Source: an uncultured Enterocloster sp.
GTDB lineage: Bacteria; Bacillota; Clostridia; Lachnospirales; Lachnospiraceae
Reading direction: 5' to 3'
Length of the DNA: 14,890 bases
NCBI GenBank assembly: GCA_944382045.1
Contig: CALWMT010000030.1
Span: 1-14,890, forward strand
A program made the position numbers and the translations under genes. The stretch's first letter is position 1. Each line of letters opens with the position of its first letter. The notes under the pieces were generated by a model. It saw nothing but the letters and a program-made list of their open reading frames with translations. It was not told the DNA's origin and made no database searches. Shown here one piece after another: positions 14,655 through 14,890 of this stretch.

Positions 14655-14669
14655 ACAGTGAGGAAAATC

Positions 14670-14770
14670 ATGGACCATTTCGAATTAGTATCTGAATACG
14701 CGCCCCCACCGGCGACCAGCCCCAGGCCATCGCCGAGCTGGTCAAGGGCTTTAAGAAAGGGAATCAATAG
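14670..14770 (+). pseudogene. uvrB: Truncated, frameshifted 5' relic of uvrB
   Basis: The reading frame from ATG 14670 gives MDHFELVSEYAP, the start of UvrB. After a run of five C residues (14703-14707) the match moves to another frame, giving TGDQPQAIAELVKGF then KKGNQ, and stops at TAG 14768. Intact UvrB would have three C residues there, so two bases have been gained. It then continues into the ATP-binding loop GVTGSGKT, which is absent. Only about 32 of ~660 codons remain. GAGG (14660-14663) 6 bases upstream and a promoter are still present, so a short peptide could still be made: the ATG frame runs on past the relic to 14831. The N-terminal match is distinctive, so identity is fairly sure. 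Confidence 0.82.
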
Positions 14771-14845
14771 GTACATAGTATGGTGGTTGAAATACGGAAA
14801 AATTCTGACTTGCCAGGTGGGATACAAATAGTATAGTGCGTAAAT

Positions 14846-14876
14846 AAATCCCCGTCAGTCAATGATGGGGATTTTT
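14846..14876 (+). terminator. Rho-independent terminator just before the next gene
   Basis: AAATCCCC (14846-14853) pairs with GGGGATTT (14867-14874), extended inward by a G-U pair and TCA/TGA to a GTCAA loop, with T residues to 14876. It stands four bases from the next ribosome binding site. Confidence 0.85.
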
Positions 14877-14879
14877 CAT

Positions 14880-14885
14880 AAGGAG
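14880..14885 (+). promoter_or_regulatory. Ribosome binding site for a gene starting beyond the window
   Basis: AAGGAG is followed only by A residues to the end of the window, so a start codon is expected within a few bases after 14890. Because clostridia often place uvrB after ctpA, and a uvrB relic lies just upstream, the next gene may be intact uvrB; this is inference. Confidence 0.6.
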
Positions 14886-14890
14886 AAAAA

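Noticed and set aside
13901..14827. 308-residue open frame on the minus strand across the unknown protein and uvrB relic
   Set aside because: It crosses two plus-strand promoters and terminators and lies opposite a better-supported gene; no start signal.

Overview
The window looks like chromosomal DNA of a Gram-positive gut-type Clostridia, most likely Lachnospiraceae (Clostridium cluster XIVa). The grounds are AGGAGG-type ribosome binding sites throughout, protein families typical of that group (CvfB, YitT, an MsmX/UgpC ATPase, a KdpD-like kinase without its N-terminal half), a tRNA without an encoded CCA end, and an FtsEX / M23 hydrolase / CtpA gene order. All supported genes are on the + strand. 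The species assignment is inference from gene content, not a database match.

Layout. Positions 1-1239 hold an Rpn-type PD-(D/E)XK nuclease behind a good promoter and a ~180-nt leader. Positions 1279-1487 are a complete tRNA-Gln(CUG) unit with a consensus promoter and a terminator. Positions 1505-4015 are a probable three-gene operon: acyl-ACP thioesterase, CvfB-like S1 RNA-binding protein, and a YitT membrane protein whose start overlaps cvfB. Positions 4177-5494 are a monocistronic, highly codon-biased MsmX/UgpC sugar-ABC ATPase with its own promoter region, a structured 3' UTR and a strong terminator. A 128-bp palindromic insertion (a MITE with 8-bp target duplications) sits at 5533-5660.

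Positions 5701-13961 form one long tightly packed cluster: CdaR/PucR-type regulator, ftsE, ftsX, an EnvC-like M23 murein hydrolase, a CtpA-type S41 protease, a KdpD-like sensor kinase, a KdpE-like response regulator and a TetR regulator. FtsEX would drive the secreted coiled-coil M23 protein to cut peptidoglycan during division or elongation. The S41 protease probably processes envelope proteins. The two-component pair and two further regulators make this an unusually regulator-rich cell-wall operon. After a terminator region, an unrecognised 161-residue protein is expressed from a promoter that carries a 10+10 inverted repeat.

The right edge (14588-14890) holds a promoter overlapping an 11-bp inverted repeat, a frameshifted and truncated 5' relic of uvrB (about 32 codons), a terminator, and then, four bases later, a ribosome binding site for a gene that begins just outside the window. 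In clostridia uvrB often follows ctpA, so the next gene may be the intact uvrB; that cannot be seen here.

The best candidates for something not routinely described are the palindromic MITE in the leader of the FtsEX operon, the uvrB relic plus attenuator-like arrangement at the right edge, the operator-like repeat in front of the unknown 161-residue protein, and the coupling of a truncated KdpDE-like system to a cell-wall operon without any kdpFABC genes.
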